From Dryomyza anilis (Eukaryota > Arthropoda > Insecta > Diptera > Dryomyzidae): a stretch of 64,000 bases of DNA. The stretch lies in assembly GCA_951804985.1 (NCBI GenBank), contig OX638134.1:1736001-1800000 (forward strand), given 5' to 3'. The notes under the pieces are model-generated. The model saw nothing but the letters and a program-made list of their open reading frames with translations. It searched no databases and had not been told where the DNA came from. Within the stretch, counting starts at the first letter, position 1. Each line of letters begins with the position of its first letter. This document shows positions 1 to 10,914 of the stretch, one piece after another. The position numbers and the translations under genes are program-made.

Positions 1-540
1 ACACGAGAATTGTTATTTTTGTTTTCACGAAATAATTCAAAAACTTTAGGTAATATACCAAAATCTGAGTATGAGATCTGGATTAGGTCTCAGAGTTCAT
101 CAGAATAATATGCTAAGATTGTGGTTACATAAGCAACTTCTTCATTTGTTGTGTAGTGTAATTTCATGTGTTTAAAAATCTCTCGATTTCCAGAACACGT
201 AATAACTTTAAAAATGTTAGTTTTATATTTATATTTACTAATTTATAAACTAGCAAAGTTCAACAATTATTTCTTTTTAAATTTTCATTAATTGGTTTAT
301 CAAAAACTTGTTTTCTACTAATTGTTGAACGACTTTTTTTGTAATTGTAGGTCTTTCGAATCACATATCAACTTTTTAAATAAATCGACAAATTGTTGTA
401 ATTTTAATCATTAAATTTTGAAAAACTATTTTGTTTTTTTAATATTTGGTTATTTTTACTACTACTATAATTATATATGAGGCTTTAACTAATGTATGTT
501 GCGTTTGTTTTAAAAATAAAAACACAAAATGAAATATGTG

Positions 541-1158
541 CCATGTTCCGACTTTCAATCGAATTCTAATCGAATTTCATATAAAATTTGTAAATAAACG
601 ATTTTGAATTCGATGTCTCAGCAGAGAGTATACATTTGATATAGAGTTTCCTTCCCAGTTTGCTGGCGTCGCTGCCGAAAACATTGGTTATGTGTAAGTG
701 GAATTTTACAGATTGAAGTTAATAGAGGAGGAAAACAGTGCACAAAACTGGATCTGTTCGCGGATAATTTGCAACCAAACTTACCAAGATATATTGCAAT
801 CCAACGCCTTATAAATTTTAATGATTTGTCTGGCCAAAAATGTGCCAGAAAACATCAGAATATTTATTTGAAAATGTGTCTGTTGACAACATTTTCGTTT
901 CAATTTCCACATAACCAATGTTTGAATTTATTTGACAAAAGTGGCAGCGAAACCACCTGTACGGAAACTCTATATCAAATATATACTCTCTGGTCTCAGT
1001 ACAAAAATTTATTTCTCAAATGAGTTCAATCCCTTTGCTTTGAGCTGAACGATTTCAATTTGTTTGTAGAATAATTTTTTGTATTGTGACATTGTATTCA
1101 AAACGTTTGTTTACAACATTTTTTAAGAAATTCGACCGAAAGCCGGAACATAGCCCTA
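541..1158. mobile_element. MITE copy (GCCGGAACATGGC-end family) with nested element
   Basis: The left end reads CCATGTTCCGACTTTC and runs on to a tract ending GAATTCGATGTCTCAG. The right end reads the reverse complement: GTATTGTGACATTG, then CGACCGAAAGCCGGAACAT. The same two ends recur near 10.6-10.86 kb and 19.87-20.78 kb, which shows a dispersed family. Inside, about 624-991, a second element starts and ends with an inverted 29 bp sequence containing TTTGATATAGAGTTTCC, so one element has inserted into another. No transposase is present. Confidence 0.6.
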
Positions 1159-1189
1159 TATGTTTTTTTTATGTTATATTTTTTTATAA

Positions 1190-1432
1190 AAAAAAACATT
1201 TAGCTTACAAAATACGAATCTCCATTTGGAATACGAATATTAGCTATTCTTGAATTCGTGCGTGGTCTGTAATTCTTACCTCAATTCTGATCCGACGTAA
1301 CGAATATTTTTACACAAGAATTTCATTCTGCACGTATCCTAGAGTAGCTAAAATTCGTATTGAAAGCGGAGATTCGGATTTTCGCTACGATTAACGTAAA
1401 GTTTGTCATATTTTGTAAGCAAAATGTTTTTA
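1190..1432. repeat. Inverted-repeat element, about 240 bp
   Basis: The left edge (about 1195-1214) reads ACATTTAGCTTACAAAATA and the right edge (about 1409-1429) is its near reverse complement. A second matched pair lies just inside (ACGAATCTCC / GGAGATTCG). This is the form of a short non-autonomous transposon. There is no coding capacity and the family is not recognised. Confidence 0.45.
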
Positions 1433-1504
1433 TGATGGACATATTCAATAGAATTTTATAACTTGAACTGCTTTTAGTCATTTGGCACATCATATTGTAA
1501 TCCG

Positions 1505-2010
1505 TTCTACACCGTTTCTTGACTGAAATTGAGAAAATTCTAAATGAAATTGAAAATTTTCCAATTTAAACTGTCAAAATTCTAATAGAACTTGATATTT
1601 TCAATTTTAAATCGAGAAAGTTCCAAATGAAATGGAGATTTTAATATTGAAATTGAGAAAATGTTCATAAAAATTGAGAAAATGAAAAATGAAATTTGAA
1701 ATTAAGAAATTTCCAAAAGATATTTCCTTTTGAAATGGGGAACAAATAAAATTGTTAATAATGCATACATCTCACGATTGAAGAAACACTCAGCCGTTGG
1801 TGCAATTTCGAATGGAAAAATCTCAATTTCAGTTGAAAATGGTTGTTGAAAAATATAACATATTCTGAAATCAGTTCGAATTACAAAATTCCATTGAATC
1901 TGCCTATTATAAATATGAAAAATGGACAAATTTCAATTTTCTTTGTAATTTTCGCCATTTCAAATGGAAAAGTCCCAATTTCAATTGGAAATGGTGTATA
2001 CCACATACAA
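1505..2010. repeat. Degenerate AAATTGAG/ATTTCAAATG repeat tract
   Basis: A run of diverged units of about 20-25 bp built from AAATTGAGAAAATTC and AAATGAAATTGAGATTTT, followed by units in the opposite orientation (CAATTTCAAATGGAAA). The same unit occurs at about 4920-5110, 5950-6110, 12750-13320 and 40010-40205. The change of orientation within the tract gives a long imperfect hairpin, as in foldback-type element ends. Confidence 0.5.
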
Positions 2011-2270
2011 AAACAACGTGTTAAAAGTAGAATTTTTTGAAATATTACTCAGTTTCTTCGGTTTCGCTCGATTTAGTAATAAATGCGAGTTATCAAATAT
2101 GCGATAAGCCACCACATAGGCCATAGCAACATGCTATGCTAAAATTCGCACTGCGATTCTTATCGCCTACACGACACGGCGTAGCACATAAGTTAAAGCC
2201 TCATATTATAACATTTTTGTTCCTACTGAAATAATACGTATATAATTTAATAACGTTGAATTGCTATCAG

Positions 2271-4380
2271 ATGCCGGCAACAAGCACAACAACAACCACA
2301 ACAATAATCCACAAATTGAAGCCACCCAATTCGCCGCCGAAACCAGCAAAATCCGCCTGCTCAAAGGTTACATTTATGCGCAGGAGACGCGACAACTGGG
2401 CGCTGGCGACAACGACACATACTACTTGGTCTGTCGTCGCTTCTGGCACAAGGATTTGGCTGCAAGTGAACTGCAAAGAAGCGACAAAGATGCGCACTTC
2501 AACTACCAAGAGGTGCCGCTTTTGAGCAAACTTTAAATATTTTCATATTAAACCCTCCTCTTTTTAGCAATTTTCCATTCTGAATGATGAATTGTTTCTG
2601 CAGCGCGTTGAAAAACAGCACTTGCAATTGGAGCTCTGGCGCAGTCACGCAGCGGACAATGGCAACTGCGAAGTAGCGCCGGTTGGCATCGTACGTTTGC
2701 CGCTACATCAGTATTTTATAGCGTACCGCGATGCCGCCATGACCAATCATTTGTGCAAGGGAAAGGTGCGTCTCACCGCCAACAGTTTTGAGAAAATATA
2801 ATGCATTCCTAATAATTACAGTTGCCGGTGATTTCCGTGGACGGCTGGTGTCCAGTTGCACAATACGAAACCTGCGAAACATTAGGCGAGTTGAAATGCT
2901 TGTTGGCCATCGGCAGCGAACAGCAAATCGAGCATCTCAAGTCCACGCGTGGCCTGGTCGCCACGGGCAACAGCAACAGCGCCTTTACGTGCCATAAAAT
3001 GGCGTCGCTTTTCTCGAATACACCGGTCGAACATCCCTCCGCAGTGGCAGCACAACTGAAGTCCAAACTGTCGAAAGTCATGACCAGCTGCAGTGGCAAT
3101 AATTCGCCGGCAAGAGCAGCGGGTGCTGCTGTTGCAAACACCACAGGCAACAACAAACTCAAGAACACCGCTGATTTGTTGGATATGTTGCAGAGCGCTT
3201 TGACGTCGCCACCGACTGCTGCCGTAGCAGCAACTACAAATACTGCAACGCGCGTGCAGTCTACCAGCGCTGCTACCACAGCGACACCAACGCCTCCAGT
3301 TGCAAGCAAGTCATTCATGTTCGCTTTGGACATCATTGGCGCAGCTAATCTGCCTTTAAATCCCGCTGTCAAAGGCAAGAAGGGCGCCAAACGCAATGCG
3401 GCCAATGCCAAACAGAATCGCTTTCCGCCAAATGAACCGCCCAGCGTATATGTTACATTTCAGGCCGATGAGGGCCATGGCAAAATGTTCAAGTCACACG
3501 AGGGCCTCGTCTACGCCTCCAACATTGTAGAGCGCAGCACACAGCCCTCGTGGCAGCAACGTTTTCGTGTTGTCACCTCGCTGGACTATTTGAGTAACGT
3601 AAGTATGCCGCGCGCTCGATGGTGCTTCATGTTTTTTATGCTATACTCTTGCAGCCACAAAAGCGTTTCATTCTCAAGATCTGGAAGAAGGCTGCCACCG
3701 ACTTGGCACAGTGTCGTCTGCAGCCGACACCCATGGAAGACGCCATAGTTGGTTTTGCAGCGCTCGATCTAAGCTGCTTTCTGCGCGGCATGCAGCTCGG
3801 CGGCTGGTTTAATATCGTCGACTTTAATGGCCGCATTAATGGGCAGCTGGAAATAAAGTGTCAGTCACTCGAGGCTATATCGCCTTTGCTGCAATCGCTG
3901 TGCCCAGCAGCTGCTGTTGCTCCAACCACTTCTGCGCCAGTCGCTGCTGCTGCAGCCGACTCTTCAAACATGGAACAAATAATCGATCAGTTTGAAACTA
4001 CGTTGGAGCTGTCGCACTTGAATCTCGGACAGGCCATTAAGCGCAAGTTCAGCGAGTTGGAACAAATTTCGCAGCGTCTGCGCACGCGTCTTGTGGATGT
4101 CACTGGCGAGCAGTTTGCCGCCAACTTTAATATGAACTCGTTGGATGCAATGCAGGACATGGATGCATCGCTGACAGCGACAGCTGATGCATTATTCGAT
4201 GAGTTTGAGTTGGACTTAAAGACGCCGCCTAATGAGGCGGCTACGTCCGTCGTCGATGATGAGAGCAGCGGCGATGAGCCTAAAATCAAAATGATCTCCG
4301 TTTCACCACCGTTGGCTGTGGCTGTGACTGAACAGCAGGCCAAAGCAGCACCATCTAGTGGTGGTGCTGCACCGCAATAG
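2271..4380 (+). CDS. C2CD3-like C2-domain centriolar protein, 3' part
   Basis: Four exons join in phase: 2271-2512, 2568-2765, 2822-3598 and 3655-4380 (stop), giving about 646 residues. The first exon starts with a splice acceptor and an incomplete codon, so the 5' end is missing. Two C2-type regions are visible: one across exons 1-3 (YLVCRRFWHKDL, later QLELWRSH and a GIVRLPL strand), and one starting at KSFMFALDIIGAANLPLNP with PPSVYVTFQ, WQQRFRVVTSLDYL and KRFILKIWKKA. The strand IVGFAALDLSCFLRGMQLGG followed by GWFNIVDFNGRINGQLEIK is the pattern I associate with the last C2 domain of C2CD3, which acts at the distal centriole in cilium assembly. The linker is rich in Ala, Thr and Asn; the tail is acidic. 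Introns are 55-56 bp; the first has a weak donor (GTGCCG). The C2 fold is well supported, the C2CD3 assignment moderately so. Confidence 0.65.
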
Positions 4381-4720
4381 TGTTGGCTGCAATGCGCGGC
4401 ACAGCGGCGGGCGGTATCAACACAAATGAAGGCTCAAAAGTACTTAAAACTAGTTGCTAAATTTAATTATAGACTACGTAAGTTTTTAAATGTAATCCTA
4501 GTATTAAATACAAAGAATTTATTTAAGTGTAGCAGTTAGTATAATGCTCAGCTGTTGAGTTTAATGAAGTATTTGTTTTTTTTTCTTGTATTAATATTTT
4601 ATTTTAATGAATTTTCCTTTATTTTACGATGCATTTCGTACTGAATAGATATTTGAAGTTTTTTTTTTTGTTCGATCAAACTATTTGAAATAAATGTTTT
4701 CATGATGAAAATAAACAAAG
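4381..4720 (+). terminator. 3' UTR and likely polyadenylation signal of the C2CD3-like gene
   Basis: After the stop codon the sequence becomes AT-rich and non-coding. An AATAAA hexamer at 4689-4694 is the clearest candidate signal, with a second one about 18 bases later. No cleavage site can be fixed from sequence alone. Confidence 0.4.
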
Positions 4721-6491
4721 AGATTCTATTTGTGTTTAATTGAATTTAATTAATTTATTACAATTACCGATTTCGCTAAAATTGGGTATATTCTGGAAGT
4801 CTAGTGATTGCAGTACATTTATTTAATTTTTCTGAATTTGAAACTTCACATTTTTTGGATTTTATGTTAAAATTGAAATAGAAGAAATTATTGTATAAAA
4901 TAGTTATTCGACATATACACGATTTTCAACAGAAATTAAGGAAATTCCAATTGAAATTTTTCCATTTCAAATTGCGATCATTCTAAATAAAATTGAGATA
5001 ACTGCAAATGAAATTGAGATATTACATCTGAAATTATCAACATTTTAAGTGAAATTGAGATCTTTTCAAGTAAATTTGGGAACATTGCAAATGAAATTGA
5101 GTAAACCTGTTGATTATTATTATTATTTGAAATTTAGATTTTACAATTTGAAATTTTTACAAAAAAAATAAACAAAATATTAAAGTATCTACGATAATAA
5201 ATGTCACAAAAAATGCTATTCCATATTTTCTTTATTCCCAATTTCAAAAAGGACATCTCAATTTACAGCCGGATATTGTATCTCGATGTGAGTGAGAGCT
5301 CTCACATGTGCGCCCGTTGGCTCTTTCGTTGAGTTTGTTCCCTCTTACGTTCTATAAAACCGTTGTAAACATCGAAATATGAAGCGTTAGCAACAAACAA
5401 ACATGTTACAAAAAAAAATACAAATTTAGCAAAAATTACCAAATTTTTGAATCTGGCAGTACTAAAATACATTTTATTTTAGCAAATACGCAAACCATTC
5501 AAATTTTTGCCATGATTTGGTTTGGAAAATAGAAAAACTTAGATGGAACATAGATTTTCGGTAAACAAAAAACAGCTGTAGTGAGAAAGATGTTAAATAT
5601 TTGTTTTTGTGAGTTTTATCATTTTTGCAATTTTTTCTAATTTGATTTTTTGGATGAACAAAAATGCGTAGTGTATTAAAAAAATATTTTAAATTGTTCT
5701 GCATCCTTTTTTGGTGCAATTAGTTCTTTTTTCGTGAAAATTTCAGTGAACAAAGCCAAAAAGCTGCCGTCTAATTTGACACGTTATTCGTGCGATTGAG
5801 TTTTATGAAATACAAATTATTTATTTACGTCGGCGCAAACCGTGTGACGTCAGACGTTTTGCGCTTTACAAAATTCAAAGAGTCATTCACACGGGCGTGC
5901 GTGACTACTTTCGTCAATTATCGACTTACAATATCTGGCTGTTAGTTTGTAATTTTTTTCATTTGCAATTTTCTCAATATGAAATGCAAAAAAGTTCATT
6001 TCAATTTTCTGATTTTAAAATGGAAATTTTGATTTTTTAGCACTTTAAAATAAAAAATCTCAATTTGATGTGACATTCTCTCAATTTCAAATGGAAAGCT
6101 GAAAGTTGAACTTTAAACTAAGAAGCTGGGACATAGCACAGTGAATTAAAAAGTAGAAATTTAAGAACTTTGAATGCGTTTTTTATGATATTCAGAAAAA
6201 ATAAAGATCACCTAAGTGAAAAAACATCAGTATTCTTAAAAAATCACAATTTTAATTGCAGAAACAAAATTTTTCGATTTTTTGAACATTTATTCATATT
6301 TTTCAAAGATTTTACAAGTATTTCTGAAAAAATCATTTTTTGAAGTTAATCGAAAACAAAAAACGCATTTTTAAATGCAGAATACATCTGAAAATGTTTA
6401 AATAAAACTGAAATTGTAATGCAAAAATGGTATGAAGCTAAAACATATGTATAAAAAAACCATAATTTGTTTATTTTATTTTTTTATTGTA
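4721..6491. other. Intergenic, no gene seen
   Basis: Between the C2CD3-like 3' end and POLR3H (which converges on it) there is only AT-rich DNA. It includes two patches of the AAATTGAG-type degenerate repeat (about 4920-5110 and 5950-6110) and a less AT-rich island at about 5275-5370 and 5830-5940 without an open frame that looks coding. Confidence 0.6.
6483..6488 (-). terminator. Likely poly(A) signal of POLR3H
   Basis: On the minus strand an AATAAA lies a few bases after the POLR3H stop codon, with further AATAAA-like copies downstream around 6465-6480. The 3' UTR is therefore probably very short. Confidence 0.4.
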
Positions 6492-7392
6492 TCATTCTTC
6501 ATATGCGCCCTCGCCATCCTCATCATTTTCATATTCTTCATTATCACCCTCGCCATTTTCTTCATTCTCGTCAGCTTCCTGATTTTGCTGATCCCACCAG
6601 GACAGCACCCCCAGACCAGATTCATTGATGGCAGCCTAAAAACGTACCATGAATTAACAGAACTCATTATTTATTAAACTAAATAAATTTACAATTATTC
6701 TGTATGGAGTTTTCACTTCCGTCGGCTGTGCACTTGCGCTCGTCGACGCCGCTGTCTGCTGCTGTTGACCATCACTTTTAGGCGGTCCAATTGGCGAACT
6801 CTCTTCAAATATTTCGCGAGACACGCGAAACTTGATGGGCTCACCAATGTCCATGAACAAGTCATGTTTCTCGCCATTCTCCAGCGGATATTCCCAAACC
6901 CACGCCTGCTCGGCCTCTTCGAAACGTGAGGGATGCTGCAGCGCCGTGGGTGGTATGATTATATCATCGAAAAAACGCATGGTAACTTGAATAAAATTAA
7001 ATTGTTATTGTTTATATAAAGTCTTTATAAAGTGTTCACGTACCATGAACGCCCTCACGACTACAGCTGCGAATATTACCCGTGAGCACGTTTCCGATTT
7101 GTGGCCGGAAGACAATATAGCGAAAGATGGCCTCTGTGTGTGAAGCACCGTCACCGGGTAATATTATGGAATCGTTCAGTTTAACGATGTCTTTGAGTGC
7201 AATGCAAAGACCAACATTTAACAGCACCTGCAAAAGGATTCAGTTTATTAACTCGATATTGTTATTGATGAATTTATTTACTTTGTTAGCCAGTTTTTTG
7301 TTGATTTCATCTCGTATCGCATCGACGAGCTTTAGATGAAACTTGTCCGGTGCGATGCGTATTGTGTCTTTTAGCTCAGCTAATGAAAACAT
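6492..7392 (-). CDS. Polr3H: RNA polymerase III subunit RPC8 (POLR3H)
   Basis: Four exons on the minus strand join in phase: 7392-7282, 7227-7044, 6985-6693 and 6635-6492, giving 243 residues. RPC8 pairs with RPC9 to form the Pol III stalk, the counterpart of Rpb7 in Pol II, which takes part in initiation and binds nascent RNA. The N-terminal Rpb7-like region starts [15 protein letters not shown] and contains [20 protein letters not shown] and the family signature PGDGASHTE (exons 1-2). The S1-like part has [28 protein letters not shown] and [17 protein letters not shown]. Exon 4 carries [12 protein letters not shown], the conserved C-terminus, followed by a Glu/Asp/Asn-rich tail of about 30 residues that makes it longer than the roughly 204-residue human protein. 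It is transcribed away from RIOK1, from a shared 760 bp interval. Confidence 0.95.
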
Positions 7393-8152
7393 TTCAAATG
7401 TATACTTTTAATATATAATAATTTAATTAAATAACAATAGCAACTAAATCAACAAATCGGGCAGAACATTGCTACAACATCTACAAGAGCTGTCAAAATA
7501 ACCAACGTGAAATTGTAAACAAATGTGTTAAAGTCTGGTGAGTATAGAGCATGGTGAGAAAAGTAGAGTAACTGACAGTGTTGTCATACTCCGAAAAATA
7601 TTAAATCCATTTAATTTTAACTTTCTGTTCATTTAAGTTAAAATATATTTTTTTCTTGAACAAAATATGACTGCGGCATTCTGCCGTTCATTCGTTTATC
7701 TAAAAGAAAACATGATCGATTAGTTGCCCACCACTTTACACGGTGGTAAATTATGTAAATTTGTTGTCGTAAAAGGAGAATTCTTGAGGATATTTGAGCA
7801 GGTTTAAGCTTGCAAGGTAATAAAGTTTTTGTAAACGGAATTACCATTTATGTCCAATTCATCAGTCATATTTTCAAATTAAACTTAGTTTAATATATGT
7901 AATTAATTAAATATTAACTGATTATTAATCGTCTTTTGAAGTAAATTTCAAAAACATTCGACCATTTTGATATAAAAAGTATTAGTTACTTTTCTAATAT
8001 TATTCTATTATCGCATAGCAACCCTGTTTGACAGTTCATTAACAACATTAACACACGTGCAGTCGCAATTGTTGGTTATTACTTGGAAGCGGAGTGAAAA
8101 TCAAATTAAACGCATTTTGAAAATAAAATAACAGCGAATTAATTACGCCAAG
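7393..8152. promoter_or_regulatory. Divergent POLR3H / RIOK1 promoter interval
   Basis: About 760 bp separate the POLR3H and RIOK1 start codons, which point away from each other, so both promoters must lie here unless distant untranslated exons exist. I see no convincing TATA box. A possible two-exon microprotein gene sits within it on the minus strand (7638-7869, listed separately). Confidence 0.45.
7638..7869 (-). CDS. Candidate two-exon microprotein, 28 residues
   Basis: On the minus strand ATG at 7869-7867 opens MTDELDIN, followed by a donor (G/GTAATT) after 7845. A good acceptor with a pyrimidine tract (TTTTCTTTTAG) precedes 7699, and the frame continues DKRMNGRMPQSYFVQEKNIF to a stop at 7638-7640. 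The phases fit (25 + 62 nt). An unspliced reading from the same ATG ends after 21 residues. I do not recognise the peptide. It lies between POLR3H and RIOK1 with the same orientation as POLR3H. The evidence is only an open reading path with plausible splice sites, so this may be chance. Confidence 0.25.
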
Positions 8153-10324
8153 ATGAGCGCCCAACATCAATTCAGCGATGCTGAAGATGAGGATGAAGTT
8201 CCGTACAATGTAAGTATTGTAAATTATCGAAATTGCTTTGTTATTGAATGCTTGTTGCATTGATAGGGTGATGTGCTGATTAAACCACTCGAAGCACTTG
8301 CGGTGCAATTGGAAATTGTTCCCAGTAACATAGATGCCACCACAGTGACTGATTTAAAACAACAAGCGCTGGGTGAGTTGGAAGACGAAGACTCGTATGA
8401 TGAAGACGACGATGATGATTATTACGATGACGAGGAAGATGACGATGGTGCATACGATTATGAAGAGTCCTACACTGGCTACCAAAAGCACAACGTACAA
8501 CTAGGCACAGGTGCTGCACCTGCAAGTGGTGGTGGCGCTGTCACTGCGGCCGCTGCACATGTCAATCATCAGCGACAGGCACAGAAATTGAGCAGCTTCC
8601 AACCGAACGAGAAGCTACTGCGCAAATACTCGGCGCGTATTAATGTGGAGAAATATGATCCCACAACCAACATGAGTGCGCAGGCCGCCAATCGTTTGGT
8701 GAATTTCGACAAGCGCCAGGAGGCTGATCGTACGCGCGTGCGTGACAAACACGATCGTGCAACAGCGGAACAGGTCATGGATCCACGCACACGCATGATA
8801 CTGTTCAAGCTGCTCAATCGTGGGCTGATCAATGAAATCAACGGTTGCATCTCGACGGGCAAAGAGGCCAATGTATATCACGCTGTTTCCAAGACAGATC
8901 AAGAGTACGCAATCAAAATCTACAAAACATCCATACTTGTGTTTAAGGATCGTGACAAGTATGTGTCGGGAGAGTTTCGTTTTCGTCATGGCTACTGCAA
9001 ACACAATCCACGCAAAATGGTGCGCACTTGGGCGGAGAAAGAGATGCGCAACTATCTGCGCATGAAAAATGCGGGCGTGCCCGTGCCAGAGCCCATACTC
9101 TTGCGTTCGCATGTGCTCATCATGGAGTTCTGTGGCAAAAACGGTTGGCCATCGCCCAAACTCAAAGATGTCGAGTTTAATACGTCGAAGGCGCGCGAAC
9201 TGTATCGCGACTGTGTCGTCATCATGTGGCGCATCTACAACAAGTGCAAACTGGTGCATGCCGATTTGTCTGAATTCAATATTTTGTTGCAAGATGGCCA
9301 GTTGGTTATCATCGATGTGAGTCAATCGGTGGAGCATGATCATCCGCATTCTTTTGAATTTTTGCGCAAGGATTGCGCCAACATTTCGGAATTCTTTCGC
9401 AAAAAGGGTGTGGCCACGATGACTGTCAAGGAGCTGTTCGATTTTATCACGGATCAGTCCATCACCGATGAGAACATGGAGCAGTGTTTGCAGAGTATTT
9501 CGGAACGCATTAAGGATCGTGATTTTGATGCGATAACGGCGCAGGAGAAGATCGATGAGGCTGTGTGGCAAAATACGTACATTCCGAAGAGACTGGATGA
9601 GGTGGGTAGCAAAAAAAAAATATATTTCTAAATTAAAAAAAAAATAAACAAAAATATTTTTTACGACCGATTCTTAAATTTTGCAAAAAAAAAAATATTT
9701 GAAAAAAATGTGTTTTTTGATGTTCTTCTTTTTCATAATTTTTAAAAAGTTTCGAAATAAATTAAATTTACATTAAAAAGTTAGAAATCAATTAACGTAA
9801 TGAAAATATATAAAAAAGCAATCTGAATAAAATTAATTTATATAGAAAAAGGTTCGGGAAACAAATATTTAACAATTCTGTTTATCAAACCGAAATATTA
9901 ATCAATTTATTATAATACATATTGTTTTTATTTCCGACAGGTTCGTCACTTCGAGCGCGATGTGGAGAAGGCTAAAAAAGGCGAAAAACAAAATCTAATT
10001 TATGGCAAAATCACCGGTTTAAACTCGGAATTAAATGTACGCCAACAGCCGGATGTGCTGCAGAACAACGCAGAAACATTGTCGAATACAAACACCGAGG
10101 AACAGGATGACGTTGAAGACGAAGACGACGAAAGCGCTTCCAATTCTTCTGCCGACGAAGATGATAAGAAATTCAAAAACTCAGCGCGACCACGCGACGA
10201 ATCGCCGGAAAGCAAAAAAGCACGCAAAAAGGCAGTCAAGGATGCAAAGGCCGAAAAACGTACGGTGAAGGTAAAAAAACACGTTAAGAAACGAAAGGAA
10301 AAACTGGGCACCACCAAGAAATAA
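8153..10324 (+). CDS. RIOK1: Serine/threonine protein kinase RIO1 (RIOK1)
   Basis: Three exons join in phase: 8153-8209, 8267-9601 and 9941-10324, giving 591 residues. RIOK1 is an atypical kinase/ATPase that acts in the cytoplasm in the last steps of 40S ribosomal subunit maturation. After an acidic N-terminus with a long Glu/Asp/Tyr run, the RIO domain shows the phosphate loop ISTGKEANVYHA (K218), the lysine in YAIKIYK (K236), the RIO1 insert VSGEFRFRHGYCKHNPRKMV, the catalytic loop HADLSEFNIL (D352, N357) and the metal-binding IDVSQSVEHDHP (D369). All expected active residues are present. The C-terminal exon is acidic and then Lys/Arg-rich, as in other RIO1 proteins. The second intron (9602-9940) is AT-rich and unremarkable. 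Confidence 0.96.
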
Positions 10325-10914
10325 ATATAAAATGCACTACATTCAATGAAACAAAACACAGTAAGTTGTGTTTTTATATAATATATATATAGTATATACT
10401 TTAATAAACATATTTATTAAAAGAGATTTTTACAAAAGGAATAAAACTATATTGTAAACTAATAAAAACTATGGCAAATTTTAATCGAGACTCTTAATAC
10501 CATTATAATTCTCACCATTTTCGTAAATTAGCTAAAGCAACCATTTAATGCATATCTAAAGTTTGCTCTGAATTTATCACAGACAAATTATAAAACTAAT
10601 TATCGGGCATGTGCCAGCTTAAAATTGAATTTCGATGGAATTTCATATGAAACAAACGTTTTTGAATACGATGTCTGCGTGAAAAAAATTATAATTCAAC
10701 TAAATTCAAACCTTTTCCATTGATTTGAACCTATAACGATTTAAATTCGCTTAGAAAACTTTTTTTTTTATATAAAGACATCAAATTCCAAACCGTTTGT
10801 TTAAAAATGTTCATTTGAAATTCAATCTGAATTCGATCGAAAGTTGAAACATGCTCGTATATTCTAACAATATCAAAATTACTAAGTATAAAACCAAAAA
10901 CACCTTGCTCGACT
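10325..10914. other. RIOK1 3' end and intergenic MITE
   Basis: AATAAA hexamers at about 10321-10326 and 10403-10408 can serve RIOK1. From about 10605 to 10860 lies a further copy of the MITE family with GCCGGAACATG-type ends: a left part with AATTTCATATGAAACAAACG and a right part with CAAACCGTTTG and GATCGAAAGTTGAAACATG. The ABCG gene ends at 10915 on the opposite strand, so RIOK1 and ABCG are convergent. Confidence 0.55.

Larger units (their letters stand above)
1..2270. other. AT-rich upstream/intronic stretch with nested repeats
   Basis: No coding exon is supported here. The next exon (starting at 2271) begins with a splice acceptor and needs two bases to complete a codon, so this stretch is most simply an intron of the C2CD3-like gene whose 5' exons lie outside the window. 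It holds a MITE copy (about 541-1158) with a second inverted-repeat element inside it, a hairpin element (about 1190-1432) and degenerate AAATTGAG-type repeats (about 1505-2010), each listed separately. Confidence 0.6.

Noticed and set aside
2267..3411. Long open frames on the minus strand opposite the C2CD3-like exons
   Set aside because: They mirror the coding exons, cross their introns and show Ala/Val-rich translations without any domain.
6432..6677. 81-codon hydrophobic frame on the plus strand
   Set aside because: It is the antisense of the acidic tail of POLR3H, which translates as Ile/Phe-rich sequence.
8615..9571. 318-codon minus-strand frame opposite RIOK1
   Set aside because: It is antisense to the kinase domain, with no domain of its own; it is a codon-bias shadow.
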